Of a DNA stretch of 64,000 nt, positions 49,713 to 58,180 are shown in pieces. The position numbers and the translations under genes are program-made. The stretch covers positions 1-64,000 of the forward strand of contig JAGBEA010000045.1 in assembly GCA_017937195.1 (NCBI GenBank), written 5' to 3'. The stretch comes from Oscillospiraceae bacterium (GTDB taxonomy: Bacteria > Bacillota > Clostridia > Oscillospirales > Oscillospiraceae). The stretch's first letter is position 1, and each line of letters begins with the position of its first letter. The notes under the pieces were generated by a model that saw nothing but the letters and a program-made list of their open reading frames with translations, did not search any database and was not told where the DNA came from.

Positions 49713-51086
49713 ATGCCTACTGAAAATAAGCTGGGCGTCATGCCCATCAATAAGCTCATTTGGAATATGTCGCTGCCCATTATCGCCTCCATGCTGGTGC
49801 AGGCGCTGTACAACATCGTGGACAGCATCTTCGTCTCGTGGATCAGCGAGCAGGCGCTGACTGCCGTATCGCTGGCCTTCCCCGCCCAACAGCTGCTGAT
49901 CTCCCTCGCCTCCGGCACAGCGGTAGGTATCAACGCGCTGCTGGGCCGCGCGCTGGGCGCAGGCAATCCCAAGCGCGCCAACGCAGTTGCCTGCAACGGC
50001 GTGTTTCTGGCGGTGGCCAGCTCCGTGCTGTGCGCCATCGTGATCGGCCTGTTCTCCAACACCTTCTTCTCTGCCCAGACCGACGTAACCACGATCGTGG
50101 AGATGGGCAACGCCTATCTGCTGATCGTGGGCTGCTGCTCTATCGGCGTGTTTCTGCAGGTCACCTTTGAGCGGCTGCTGCAGTCCACCGGCCGCAGCAT
50201 TCTGTCCATGATCACCCAAAGCACAGGTGCCATCATCAACATCATTCTTGACCCCATCTGCATCTTCGTGCTGGATATGGGTGTGGCAGGCGCGGCCCTT
50301 GCCACGGTGATCGGTCAATGCTGTGCCGCCGCGCTGGCTATCTATCTCAACCACAAGAAGAACCCCGATATCCATCTGGATTTCCGCGGCTTCCGCCCCA
50401 ATTGGCGCATCATCGGCGGCATTTATGCCATCGGTCTGCCCTCTGTGATTATGATGGCCATCGGCTCGGTGATGACCTTCCTGATGAACAAGATCCTCAT
50501 CAGCTTCCACGCCGCCAAGGAGACCGCTGCCACCGTGTTCGGCGTGTACTTCAAGCTCAACAGCTTCATCTTTATGCCCGTGTTCGGCCTGAACAACGGC
50601 TCCGTGGCCATCCTTGCCTATAACTACGGCGCACGCCGCCGCAAGCGCATGCTGGACACCATTAAGCTGACGGGCGTCTACGCGCTGTGCATTATGTGCA
50701 TCGGTACGCTGATTTTCCAGACCGTTCCCGCCCTGCTGCTGCAGCTGTTCAACGCCACCGAGACAATGATCTCCGTAGGCGTCCCCGCCCTGCGCATCAT
50801 CTCCCTCAGCTTCCCTGCCGCCGCCATCTGTATCGCTATGGGCGGCTCGTTCCAGGCTACGGGTAAGTCGGTGTATTCTATGATCGTCTCCTTTGTCCGC
50901 CAGCTGATCTTCCTGATCCCCGCCGCTTTCGTGCTGGCACTGATCGGTCAGGATATGGGCAACAGTGATCTGGTGTGGTGGAGCTATCCCATTGCCGAGA
51001 TCGCCTCGTTCATCGTTTCATTGATATTTTTCTTCCGCCTCAAGCGCACTATTTTGGATAAGCTCCCTGCGGATAGCGCTCAATAA
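49713..51086 (+). CDS. MATE family efflux transporter
   Basis: The product is 457 aa with twelve hydrophobic segments in two six-helix halves. Family-typical sequence includes LALPIIASMLVQALYNIVDSIFV-like residues near 20-42, GTAVGINALLGRALGAG near 68 and FQATGKS near 390. It belongs to the DinF/NorM-like group that exports drugs or metabolites with Na+ or H+. The start is ATG 49713 after GAAAGGA. A perfect TATAAT at 49667-49672 is the likely -10 box, with a poor -35. It is a single-gene unit closed by a terminator. Confidence 0.92.
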   Translation: MPTENKLGVMPINKLIWNMSLPIIASMLVQALYNIVDSIFVSWISEQALTAVSLAFPAQQLLISLASGTAVGINALLGRALGAGNPKRANAVACNGVFLAVASSVLCAIVIGLFSNTFFSAQTDVTTIVEMGNAYLLIVGCCSIGVFLQVTFERLLQSTGRSILSMITQSTGAIINIILDPICIFVLDMGVAGAALATVIGQCCAAALAIYLNHKKNPDIHLDFRGFRPNWRIIGGIYAIGLPSVIMMAIGSVMTFLMNKILISFHAAKETAATVFGVYFKLNSFIFMPVFGLNNGSVAILAYNYGARRRKRMLDTIKLTGVYALCIMCIGTLIFQTVPALLLQLFNATETMISVGVPALRIISLSFPAAAICIAMGGSFQATGKSVYSMIVSFVRQLIFLIPAAFVLALIGQDMGNSDLVWWSYPIAEIASFIVSLIFFFRLKRTILDKLPADSAQ

Positions 51087-51093
51087 AATGCGC

Positions 51094-51130
51094 AAAAAGC
51101 TCTGTTTTCTGTGGAAAACAGAGCTTTTTT
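51094..51130. terminator. bidirectional terminator between MATE gene and gpr
   Basis: AAAAAGCTCTGTTTTC (51094-51109) pairs with its complement at 51114-51129 around a TGTG loop; A and T runs on the two sides serve both converging genes. Confidence 0.92.
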
Positions 51131-52004
51131 ATCCTAACAACCCAGTAATCTCTTCTATGCTCAGCTCCGGCTGCAGCGCCGAGGTGATGCCGTAGCCCAT
51201 CAGACGTGACAGCTCCCGCACGCGGCTGTCCACATCACGGGGCGTCACGAACAGCCCGCTTCCATCCTGCGCGCGGTGTCCCGTCAGCTCCTGCGCCAGC
51301 ACTTCCCCTGCCATCACCGTGGGCACACCTACCGCAATCACCGGAACACCCAAGGTTTCGGCATTGATGGCGCTGCGATGGTTACCCACTCCCGATCCGG
51401 GGACTAATCCCGTGTCCGAAAGCTGCACCGTGCTGCACAATCGGTGGCGGCTGCGGGCGCACAGCGCGTCGATCACGATCACCGCCGCGGGCTTGATATG
51501 ATGCACCACCGGTGCGATCAGCTCCAGCGTCTCCACGCCGGTCTGTCCCACCACTCCCGCAGCCAGCGCTGCAACCGGCGTGAAGAAGGCAAATTGCTGT
51601 GGCTGCTCTGCCACGATATGCCGCGTGATCAGCAGATTTTCCAGCGCGAACGGGCCCACTGCATCGCAGACCATCGCCCGATTTCCCAATCCCACTGCCA
51701 GCACGCAACCCTGCTGCAACTGTGGCAGCAGCTGTCGCAGCTCGCTGGCAATGCAGGCTGTCCCTCGAGGGAAGTATCGCTCCTGCCGCTGAAAGTAGGG
51801 CTGCAGATCCACCGTCACATACCGCCCCATCGGCTTGCCCAACGCACGGCTGCCTTCCTCGCTTTCCACGGTCACTGTGGTGATGGAATATCCCTCGCAG
51901 CGCCGCTCCTCCAACCGCACGCCTGCAATTTTCTTCGCTTTTTCGCCCGAAGCGGTCAGTTGCTCCGCCGCCTCCAGCGCAAGATCCGTCCGCAGTTCCG
52001 CCAT
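51129..52004 (-). CDS. gpr: spore protease GPR
   Basis: The product is 291 aa. GPR degrades the small acid-soluble proteins during spore germination and is made as a zymogen in the forespore. It begins ELRTDLALEAAEQ, the conserved propeptide/processing region. The catalytic-site segments DAVGP (about 114) and VIDALCARS (about 176) and the signature LSDTGLVPGSGVGNHR (about 194) with GVPVIAVGVPTV are present. It is shorter than Bacillus GPR (368 aa), lacking part of the C-terminus. The start is ATG 52004 with AAAGGAG at a rather long spacing. It is the clearest sporulation gene in the window. Confidence 0.93.
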   Translation of the reverse strand: MAELRTDLALEAAEQLTASGEKAKKIAGVRLEERRCEGYSITTVTVESEEGSRALGKPMGRYVTVDLQPYFQRQERYFPRGTACIASELRQLLPQLQQGCVLAVGLGNRAMVCDAVGPFALENLLITRHIVAEQPQQFAFFTPVAALAAGVVGQTGVETLELIAPVVHHIKPAAVIVIDALCARSRHRLCSTVQLSDTGLVPGSGVGNHRSAINAETLGVPVIAVGVPTVMAGEVLAQELTGHRAQDGSGLFVTPRDVDSRVRELSRLMGYGITSALQPELSIEEITGLLG

Positions 52005-52111
52005 TTTGTGGCTGTCACTCCTTTCAAATCGCAAAATATTGTGCTTAATGGATAGTTTGGCGGCGCAAAACAAATTTATGCGAAAAAGTTCAGAAAAAAT
52101 CAAAAAAGTGC

Positions 52112-52140
52112 TTGCAATTTCTTGACAAAGATGCTAAAAT
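52112..52140 (+). promoter_or_regulatory. promoter of rpsT
   Basis: TTGCAA (52112-52117), a 17-bp spacer and TAAAAT (52135-52140), giving a leader of about 55 nt. Confidence 0.75.
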
Positions 52141-52202
52141 ATCAATCTGCGTGGGTGAGTTTTCACCCGAAGCGCAAAATTTACGCCGGGGAGGTGTTTG
52201 GT

Positions 52203-52466
52203 TTGCCGAATATTAAGTCTGCTAAGAAGCGTGTTCTGGTGGCAGAGGTGAGAAACGCTCGCAACAAGGCCAATAAGTCCGCACTGAAGACTGCTATCAA
52301 GAAGTTCGAGGCTGCTGCCGTTGAAGGCAATCGCACCGAGGCCGAGGGCGCTTACAAGGTCGCAGTGAAGGCCGTTGATAAGGCCGCCGCCAAGGGCCTG
52401 CTGCACAAGAACAATGCAGCACACAAGAAGAGCGCTTTGACTCTGAAGCTGAACAACATTGGCTAA
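52203..52466 (+). CDS. rpsT: 30S ribosomal protein S20
   Basis: The product is 87 aa, rich in Lys and Ala, with the S20 pattern PNIKSAKKRV at the start, RNKANKSALKTAIKKF and the C-terminal GLLHKNNAAHKKSAL. S20 binds 16S rRNA early in assembly. It starts with TTG at 52203, positioned after GGGGAGGTG; no ATG fits the family N-terminus. A UUG start is also used by E. coli rpsT, where it is part of translational control. The gene has its own promoter and terminator. Confidence 0.95.
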   Translation: MPNIKSAKKRVLVAEVRNARNKANKSALKTAIKKFEAAAVEGNRTEAEGAYKVAVKAVDKAAAKGLLHKNNAAHKKSALTLKLNNIG

Positions 52467-52487
52467 TTGACCAAACCGATAAACACG

Positions 52488-52528
52488 ATTAAGGCACAAT
52501 CCGAAAGGAATGTGCCTTAATTTCTTTT
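52488..52528 (+). terminator. terminator after rpsT
   Basis: ATTAAGGCACA (52488-52498) pairs with TGTGCCTTAAT (52511-52521) and is followed by TTCTTTTCT. Confidence 0.85.
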
Positions 52529-52549
52529 CTGCAGAAAGGGACTGGACAG

Positions 52550-53071
52550 ATGGAATATGTGGATATCTACACGGCACAGCGTGAGCTGACCGGCAAAACA
52601 GAGGAACGGGGCAAGGCTCTGGGCGACGGCGAATATCGCCTGATCATTCACGCTGCCATTTTTAACCGCGCAGGACAGCTGCTGATCCAGCAGCGCCAGC
52701 CCTTCAAGCGCGGCTGGCCGGGTCTGTGGGATCTGACTATGGGCGGCGCGGTGTCCACCGGAGAGACCAGCGCCGAGGCGTTGGTGCGCGAGCTGCAGGA
52801 GGAACTGGGGCTTGCGTGGGATCTGCAGGGCGAGCCCCCTGCGCTGAGTCTTACCTTTGACCACGGCTTTGACGATATCTATCTGCTGCGCGGCGAGGTG
52901 GAGCTGTCCACGCTGCAGCTGCAGTATGAGGAAGTGGCGCAGGTCAAGTGGGCCACGCAGGAGGAAGTCCACCAGATGCTGGATGACGGCACCTTTATCC
53001 CCTATCACAAGAGCCTGATCGACCTCCTTTTTGATATGCGGGAGAAAACAGACGGACTTCGTACGGTATAA
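52550..53071 (+). CDS. Nudix hydrolase
   Basis: The product is 173 aa. The full Nudix box is present: GGAVSTGETSAEAL then VRELQEELGL (about 64-87), with all metal-binding glutamates. The N-terminal VDIYTAQRELTGKTEERG and the HAAIFNRAGQLLIQQR stretch resemble the isopentenyl-diphosphate-isomerase-like Nudix subgroup; the substrate is unknown. The start is ATG 52550 with AAAGGG upstream. It lies between rpsT and the glyS T-box, each with separate terminators, so it probably has a weak promoter of its own or read-through from rpsT. Confidence 0.92.
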   Translation: MEYVDIYTAQRELTGKTEERGKALGDGEYRLIIHAAIFNRAGQLLIQQRQPFKRGWPGLWDLTMGGAVSTGETSAEALVRELQEELGLAWDLQGEPPALSLTFDHGFDDIYLLRGEVELSTLQLQYEEVAQVKWATQEEVHQMLDDGTFIPYHKSLIDLLFDMREKTDGLRTV

Positions 53072-53091
53072 GCGGGGTTTTCCCCGCTTTT
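53071..53091 (+). terminator. terminator after the Nudix gene
   Basis: AGCGGGG (53071-53077) pairs with CCCCGCT (53082-53088) with a TTTT loop and tail; it overlaps the last base of the stop codon. Confidence 0.78.
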
Positions 53092-53095
53092 CCCC

Positions 53096-53124
53096 TTGAC
53101 GGGGGCGAAAAAAGGTGATATTCT
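53096..53124 (+). promoter_or_regulatory. promoter of glyS
   Basis: TTGACG (53096-53101), a 17-bp spacer and TATTCT (53119-53124). Confidence 0.78.
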
Positions 53125-53130
53125 GTCAAT

Positions 53131-53297
53131 TGTGTAAAGGCTTTGATCGGGGTGGCGCCCGTGAGCCGCAGGAGGAAATGCCTGCCGTTTGGCCGCGTTA
53201 AGGCTGTTGAGTGTGGGCAAGCGCCCAAATTCAGGTGGAACCACGGGTCGTACGACCCGCCCTGAAGCTGCAGATTCGCAGTTTCGGGGATTTTTTC
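53131..53297 (+). ncRNA. T-box leader of glyS
   Basis: The T-box sequence is AGGTGGAACCACGG (53233-53246). TTCAGG just before it can pair with CCTGAA (53261-53266) as antiterminator; alternatively CCCTGAAGCTGC (53260-53271) pairs, with two G-U pairs, with 53278-53289 as terminator before TTTTTT. A G+C hairpin GGGTCGTACGACCC sits inside. The leader is only about 165 nt, so stem I is short. GGC at 53202-53204 is a candidate glycine specifier, but I cannot fix the loop with confidence. Confidence 0.82.
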
Positions 53298-53335
53298 ATT
53301 TTACGACAAAAAATTGCGATAGAAGGAGTAAAAAT

Positions 53336-54757
53336 ATGAAAAACACCGAAAAAACCATGGAAAAAATCGTTGCTCTGTGCAAAAACCGCGGCTTCATCTT
53401 CGCCGGCAGCGAGATCTACGGCGGTCTGGCCAACACCTGGGACTACGGCCCTCTGGGCGTTGAGCTGAAGAACAACGTGAAAAAGGCGTGGTGGAAGAAG
53501 TTCGTGCAGGAGAACCCCTACAACGTCGGTCAGGACAGCGCCATTCTGATGAACCCCCAGACTTGGGTGGCCTCCGGCCATCTGGGCGGCTTCAGCGATC
53601 CTCTGATGGACTGCAAGGAGTGCAAGGAGCGTTTCCGCGCCGATAAGGTGATCGAGGACTGGTGCGCCGAAAACGGCTTCGAGCTGCCCAAGCCCATTGA
53701 CGCCTTCTCTCAGGACGAGATGGCCGCCTTCGTGGCAGAGCACGCCATCGCCTGCCCCAGCTGCGGCAAGCACAACTGGACCGACATCCGCCAATTCAAC
53801 CTGATGTTCAAGACCTTCCAGGGCGTTACCGAGGATGCCAAGAACACCGTGTATCTGCGCCCCGAAACGGCGCAGGGCATTTTCGTCAACTTCAATAATG
53901 TCCAGCGCACCACCCGCCGCAAGCTGCCCTTCGGCGTGTGCCAGATCGGCAAGTCCTTCCGCAACGAGATCACCCCCGGCAACTTCACCTTCCGTACCCG
54001 CGAGTTTGAGCAGATGGAGCTGGAGTTCTTCTGCAAGCCCGGCACGGATCTGGAGTGGTTTGCCTACTGGCGCAACTTCTGCCACCAGTGGCTGTTGGGT
54101 CTGAACATGGCCGATGAGAACCTGCGTCTGCGCGATCACGATCCCGAGGAGCTGTGCTTCTATTCCAAGGCCACCACTGACTTTGAGTTTATGTTCCCCT
54201 TCGGCTGGGGCGAACTGTGGGGCGTTGCCGACCGTACCGACTACGACCTGACCCAGCACCAGAACACCTCCGGCGTGGACATGACCTATTTCGATCCCGA
54301 GACCAACGAGCACTACATCCCCTACGTGGTGGAGCCCTCTCTGGGTGCTGACCGCGTGGTGCTGGCCTTCCTGGTGGAAGCCTATGACGAGGAAGTGGTG
54401 GACGAGGCCAAGGGCGACACCCGCGTGGTGATGCACTTCCACCCCGCTCTGGCTCCCTTCAAGGCTGCCGTACTGCCCCTGAGCAAGAAGCTGAGCGAGA
54501 AGGCACGCGAGGTCTATGCCGAGCTGAGCAAGGAGTGGATGATCGACTTTGACGAGACCGGCTCCATCGGCAAGCGCTATCGCCGCGAGGACGAGATCGG
54601 TACCCCCTACTGCATCACCGTGGACTTCGACACCGTGGGCGATGCGGAGAAGGAAGGCGACAACTGCGTCACCGTCCGCGAGCGTGACACCATGCAGCAG
54701 GTGCGTATGCCCATCAGCGAGCTGAAGGAGTACCTGCGCGAGAAGCTGGCATATTGA
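53336..54757 (+). CDS. glyS: glycyl-tRNA synthetase (single-chain, dimeric type)
   Basis: The product is 473 aa. This is the alpha2 class IIa enzyme, not the alpha2beta2 GlyQ/GlyS type. It begins [20 protein letters not shown], has a CKEC/CPSCGK zinc-like insertion (about 93-145), motif 2 [20 protein letters not shown] near 205, [15 protein letters not shown] near 332 and a C-terminal anticodon domain with [12 protein letters not shown] near 420. The start is ATG 53336 after GAAGGAG. Expression is controlled by the T-box directly upstream. Confidence 0.96.
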   Translation: MKNTEKTMEKIVALCKNRGFIFAGSEIYGGLANTWDYGPLGVELKNNVKKAWWKKFVQENPYNVGQDSAILMNPQTWVASGHLGGFSDPLMDCKECKERFRADKVIEDWCAENGFELPKPIDAFSQDEMAAFVAEHAIACPSCGKHNWTDIRQFNLMFKTFQGVTEDAKNTVYLRPETAQGIFVNFNNVQRTTRRKLPFGVCQIGKSFRNEITPGNFTFRTREFEQMELEFFCKPGTDLEWFAYWRNFCHQWLLGLNMADENLRLRDHDPEELCFYSKATTDFEFMFPFGWGELWGVADRTDYDLTQHQNTSGVDMTYFDPETNEHYIPYVVEPSLGADRVVLAFLVEAYDEEVVDEAKGDTRVVMHFHPALAPFKAAVLPLSKKLSEKAREVYAELSKEWMIDFDETGSIGKRYRREDEIGTPYCITVDFDTVGDAEKEGDNCVTVRERDTMQQVRMPISELKEYLREKLAY

Positions 54758-54785
54758 TCAACACACAAAAAACGGAGGAACAGAT

Positions 54786-54917
54786 ATGAAGAAAAGTACC
54801 AAAGAATTTACGCTGGGCGTGGCAGTGCTGACTGTTGCCTCCGCGCTGTGTCTGAAAGTGCTGAAGGTCATCGACCGGAAGCTGGAAAAGGAAAAGAAGA
54901 ACTCCGAATCGAAATAA
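54786..54917 (+). CDS. 43-aa single-span small membrane protein
   Basis: The product is 43 aa: a basic head, one hydrophobic segment (about 9-24, LGVAVLTVASALCLKV) and a charged lysine/glutamate tail. It has a good ribosome site (CGGAGGA) eight bases before ATG 54786 and a strong terminator three bases after the stop. It lies 28 bp behind glyS and is probably co-transcribed. The family is not recognised. Confidence 0.7.
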   Translation: MKKSTKEFTLGVAVLTVASALCLKVLKVIDRKLEKEKKNSESK

Positions 54918-54919
54918 AT

Positions 54920-54956
54920 AAAAAAGAAGCACTTCATTACGAAGTGCTTCTTTTTT
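54920..54956. terminator. bidirectional terminator
   Basis: GAAGCACTTC (54926-54935) pairs with GAAGTGCTTC (54941-54950), loop ATTAC, flanked by A6 and T6. It serves glyS rightward and the converging membrane-protein gene. Confidence 0.92.
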
Positions 54957-56142
54957 ATTTATGTATCCGCAAGGTAATCACCATAACCAAGGTCAAAACG
55001 ACCGTGGTCAATGCCGTGCTGATCCATATCGCCGGATTGCCTTCGGAAAGGATCTGCACAATGGAAAGGACCGACGCCAAAATTGACACAATACCAAAAA
55101 GGGTTATGATATTCATCACCCGATCGCTTCTTTCCTTCTCCTGCTCCTTCTGACTTTCGCTGATAATATTGATTTTATATTCCACATCGCTGATCGCTTC
55201 GCGGATATCATTGACCTCCAAAAGATTTGCATAGACCTGCTTGACATTATGCCAGCGGGAAAAGTTCGCTGCATTTATGGTGCCGTATGCCTTAAAATTC
55301 AGCATAAGCTGCTTGGTCTTTTGTGTTTGCTTCCTGTCCGAGCTCAGAATCAGCTGACCAAAGCGGAGGCAGGTATACTTTTCATAGAGGGCAAGAATCG
55401 CTATGGGGAGAATATCCCTCTTTTGCTCTTCGATGTGTGCGGCCATATTCATATTTTCGTCTGCAAAAATATAAGACATAGTCTGGGAGGAAATACACAC
55501 GCCCCATCGATAGGCGTTCCTTTCCTGAATTTTAACGGCAAATACATACCGCACATCCTCCTCGGAGAAATCCTCCAGATCGGATGTGATTTCGGTCATC
55601 TGATGCAGGTTGAAGGTATACTTTTTCAAAATGTCCAGGCTTTCAAAGTAGTTTTCCGTAAGCGCCATCGTAAAAGTAAAGGCGTCCAGGAAGAAAGACG
55701 CGGACTTGTTTTCAAAAAATCTCTCCAGCCCAAATTTCCGGCAATAGCTTTCCAGTTTTCCTTCAAAGTCAAAGGGCTGTCCGTTTTCATAAAAATAGGC
55801 TGCTTCACTTTCGTTATAGCCCGGATTCCGGAGCTTTCTTAATGTCTCGATGCGGTCATAGGCGATTCCCACCGCCAAAAAAGCAACCTTCGTCTTGAAT
55901 ACAAACAAAAAAGATTCCGTGAGGCGAAAGCTCAGATCTTTCTCAAAAAGATAGCAGCCCTCATCGATGATGGGCGGGCATTTGTAAGCCGAGCACATTT
56001 GGGAAGGAGCGCCTTCTCTGAAAAGTTCCTTCACATTCTCGGTGAAGTCCATAGAATTGATCGCAGCCGGCTCCAGAGACAGCTTTTTTGTCTCATTGAA
56101 TTTGAGCGGCACAATAACATAGCTATGATATTTTACGTTCAT
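54955..56142 (-). CDS. uncharacterised protein with two C-terminal membrane helices
   Basis: The product is 395 aa. About 330 soluble residues are followed by a helical stretch with many Glu, Lys and Gln (about 310-335) and two hydrophobic segments at the C-terminus (about 340-360 and 370-390). The topology recalls CorA-like proteins, but the GMN motif is missing. No enzyme motif is recognised. G+C is clearly below that of the neighbours, suggesting acquisition by transfer. The start is ATG 56142 with GGGAG upstream; TTG 56157 is possible but lies before the ribosome site. It is downstream of the threonine dehydratase gene on the same strand without an obvious terminator between. Confidence 0.7.
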   Translation of the reverse strand: MNVKYHSYVIVPLKFNETKKLSLEPAAINSMDFTENVKELFREGAPSQMCSAYKCPPIIDEGCYLFEKDLSFRLTESFLFVFKTKVAFLAVGIAYDRIETLRKLRNPGYNESEAAYFYENGQPFDFEGKLESYCRKFGLERFFENKSASFFLDAFTFTMALTENYFESLDILKKYTFNLHQMTEITSDLEDFSEEDVRYVFAVKIQERNAYRWGVCISSQTMSYIFADENMNMAAHIEEQKRDILPIAILALYEKYTCLRFGQLILSSDRKQTQKTKQLMLNFKAYGTINAANFSRWHNVKQVYANLLEVNDIREAISDVEYKINIISESQKEQEKERSDRVMNIITLFGIVSILASVLSIVQILSEGNPAIWISTALTTVVLTLVMVITLRIHK

Positions 56143-56192
56143 CTTTCTTTCTCCCAAAACCCGCCAAAAACGAAGGGCTTTTTCTGTTTCTC

Positions 56193-57164
56193 TTATCCGT
56201 TTTCCTGCAGCAGCTTTGCCATCAATTCGGAGTCAATGTTGCCGCCGGTCATAATCAGCGCCACCTGCTTTCCGTTGATACGTTCGGGATACTCCAGCGC
56301 GGCGGCCGCGGTGATAGCGCTGCTGGGCTCCACCACCAGCTTCTCCTGCGCGATCATCATGGCGGTTGCCTTGCGGATATACGCCTCGCTGACGGGCAGG
56401 ATCTCGTCCATATAGTCCTTCAGCATCGCGTACGACCGCACACCCACGCCGCCTACCAGTGCATCGCATACCGAATCGCCCTCAGTGGGGTACTCCTCAT
56501 AGCACACACCGTCACGGTAGGAGGCGATCATCGCCGGACACGCCGCCGTCTGCACACCGATGACGCGGATCTCCGGCTTCAGCGCCTTGGCTGCCAGCGC
56601 CACTCCGGTGGCGATCCCGCCGCCGCCGATAGGCACCACCATCATATCGATCTCGGGATTTTGCTGCAAAATCTCTACCGCCACCGTGCCCTGCCCCGCG
56701 TAGACATACACATCCTCGTGGCACGAATCAATATTGGTCAAGCCGTTTTCAGCAATATAATTGACGGCAAAGGCGTGCGCCTCGTCATAATTCTTGCCCA
56801 CCAGCAGCGCCTGCGCGCCGAAATGGCGGATGCGTTCCACCTTGCTTTTTGGAGTGGTCTCCGGCACAATAATCACCGCTTTATCGATTCCCAGCAGCGA
56901 CGCTGCGTAGCTGACGGAGCTGCCGTGGTTGCCGGAGGACACTGCGCCCACACCGCGTGCCCGCTCCTCCTCCGTCAGCGACAGCATCTTGTTCAGTGCG
57001 CCGCGGATCTTGAAGCTTTTGGCGTGCTGCAGCGACTCCAGCTTGAAAAAGAATTTTCGCTCCCCGTCGCCGAGGCAGTAGGACTGCACCAGCGGCGTCA
57101 CCGGCACATAGGGGCGGATGGCATCGCAGGCGGCGCGCACGTCGTCAAAGGTAAATTCACGCAT
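56193..57164 (-). CDS. threonine/serine ammonia-lyase (PLP, no ACT domain)
   Basis: The product is 323 aa. It is a fold-type II PLP enzyme: the Schiff-base lysine is in SFKIRGA near 50-56, SSGNHGSS near 76-83 contacts substrate, and GGGGIA near 180-185 binds the phosphate. The regulatory C-terminal domain of biosynthetic IlvA is absent, so it resembles catabolic threonine dehydratase (TdcB) or serine racemase-like enzymes. The start is ATG 57164 after GAGG; a GTG at 57176 overlapping the nadE stop is an alternative. It is co-transcribed with nadE. Confidence 0.88.
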   Translation of the reverse strand: MREFTFDDVRAACDAIRPYVPVTPLVQSYCLGDGERKFFFKLESLQHAKSFKIRGALNKMLSLTEEERARGVGAVSSGNHGSSVSYAASLLGIDKAVIIVPETTPKSKVERIRHFGAQALLVGKNYDEAHAFAVNYIAENGLTNIDSCHEDVYVYAGQGTVAVEILQQNPEIDMMVVPIGGGGIATGVALAAKALKPEIRVIGVQTAACPAMIASYRDGVCYEEYPTEGDSVCDALVGGVGVRSYAMLKDYMDEILPVSEAYIRKATAMMIAQEKLVVEPSSAITAAAALEYPERINGKQVALIMTGGNIDSELMAKLLQENG

Positions 57165-57172
57165 AGGTGTCC

Positions 57173-57943
57173 TCACTTATAAAAATCGGTGCCATCCTCG
57201 ATCACCATCGGCAAACCGTTGTGGTACACGGGAATGGTCTCAAACTTGAAACGGCTGGTGCGGTGCTTGCGGTCGATCTTGGCTTTCGTCTCCTCGTCGC
57301 AGATACCCTTGCGGATATACTCGTTGACGGCGTGGTAGGTAAAGCCCAGATTGTCCTCATCGGTAAGACCGGTCAAGCCGTCAGAGGGGGGCTTGACCAC
57401 AAACTTCTCCGGCAGACCCAGCACGCGCCCCATCTCGATGACCTCCTCCGTGGTGTACATACCCAACGGAGAGAACGCGCCTGCGCTGTCGCCATAGATG
57501 GTGCAGTAGCCTACCCAGTCCTCGCTGAGGTTGGAGGTATTCAGCACGATGCCGCTCTCCAGCGTCTGGGCAACGGCGTACAGCGTTGCCATACGGATGC
57601 GGCTGGGCAGATTGACCTTGGTGGTATGGCTGGGCGTCAGCCCCGCCTGCTCCATCGGTGCAAGCACACCGTTCACTGCATCCTGAATATTGATGGTTGC
57701 GTGGGGGATGTTGAGAAACTCCACCAGATCGCGGCTGTAGTCGATGTCGGGCTGCACGCCGTTGGGCATCAGTACGCCGAAGACATTCTCCCGTCCGTAG
57801 GCCTCCACGCACAGCGCAGCCACCACAGAGCTGTCCTTGCCGCCGGAGATACCCACTACAGCGGTCTTGCCGCCGCAGGCAGCCATCCGCTCGCGCATCC
57901 ACGCAATGAGACCCGTCAACTGTTTCTTGGCATTAAATTCCAT
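57173..57943 (-). CDS. nadE: NAD+ synthetase, ammonia-dependent
   Basis: The product is 256 aa. NadE converts deamido-NAD, ATP and ammonia to NAD. The ATP-pyrophosphatase P-loop is SGGKDSSVV near 34-42, with NLSEDWVGYCTIYGDSAGAF near 137 and a C-terminal LTGLTDEDNLGF. There is no glutaminase domain. The start is ATG 57943 after GGAGGGG. It has its own promoter at 57974-58002, downstream of the terminator of the tandem small-RNA-like units. The threonine dehydratase gene overlaps or abuts its stop. Confidence 0.95.
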   Translation of the reverse strand: MEFNAKKQLTGLIAWMRERMAACGGKTAVVGISGGKDSSVVAALCVEAYGRENVFGVLMPNGVQPDIDYSRDLVEFLNIPHATINIQDAVNGVLAPMEQAGLTPSHTTKVNLPSRIRMATLYAVAQTLESGIVLNTSNLSEDWVGYCTIYGDSAGAFSPLGMYTTEEVIEMGRVLGLPEKFVVKPPSDGLTGLTDEDNLGFTYHAVNEYIRKGICDEETKAKIDRKHRTSRFKFETIPVYHNGLPMVIEDGTDFYK

Positions 57944-57973
57944 ACTTTGCCCCTCCTTGCGGTGTTTTTCTAT

Positions 57974-58002
57974 ATTTTACCCTTGTTCCAAAAGAAATGC
58001 AA
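57974..58002 (-). promoter_or_regulatory. promoter of nadE
   Basis: Minus-strand TTGCAT (58002-57997), a 17-bp spacer and TAAAAT (57979-57974). Because it lies below the terminator at 58011-58040, nadE need not be transcribed through the upstream units. Confidence 0.65.
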
Positions 58003-58006
58003 CGGC

Positions 58007-58125
58007 AAAAGGAAAACGCCCTCTTGCGAGAGCGTTTTCCTTTCGATTTTTCAAAAAGAGAGAGGAGAGAGAAAATCACAAACAAGCTTGTCTTCTGTGT
58101 ATGTTTCTATCATAGCCGCAGATTT
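58007..58125 (-). ncRNA. small-RNA-like unit 2 (downstream copy)
   Basis: In order on the minus strand: promoter (58162-58133), start near 58125, a hairpin with CACA/TGTG base, the box TGTGATTTTCTCTCTC (58080-58065) and an intrinsic terminator with stem 58011-58019/58032-58040 and a TTTT tail. The distance from the -35 box to the shared box is 82 bp, exactly as in unit 1. A 20-codon frame starting ATG at about 58113 could be read, but its ribosome site is poor, so an untranslated RNA of about 115 nt is preferred. Confidence 0.6.
58011..58040 (-). terminator. terminator of small-RNA-like unit 2
   Basis: GGAAAACGC (58011-58019) pairs with GCGTTTTCC (58032-58040); leftward it is followed by TTTTGCC, rightward by TTTCGATTTTT. 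Confidence 0.85.
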
Positions 58126-58132
58126 TGTCCTC

Positions 58133-58162
58133 ATTTTGAATGAAAAATGAATTTTTTGTAAA
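58133..58162 (-). promoter_or_regulatory. promoter of small-RNA-like unit 2
   Basis: Minus-strand TTTACA (58162-58157), an 18-bp spacer and CAAAAT (58138-58133). The same boxes at the same spacing recur 165 bp upstream. Confidence 0.55.
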
Positions 58163-58180
58163 GCTGTATCGGCTATCAAC

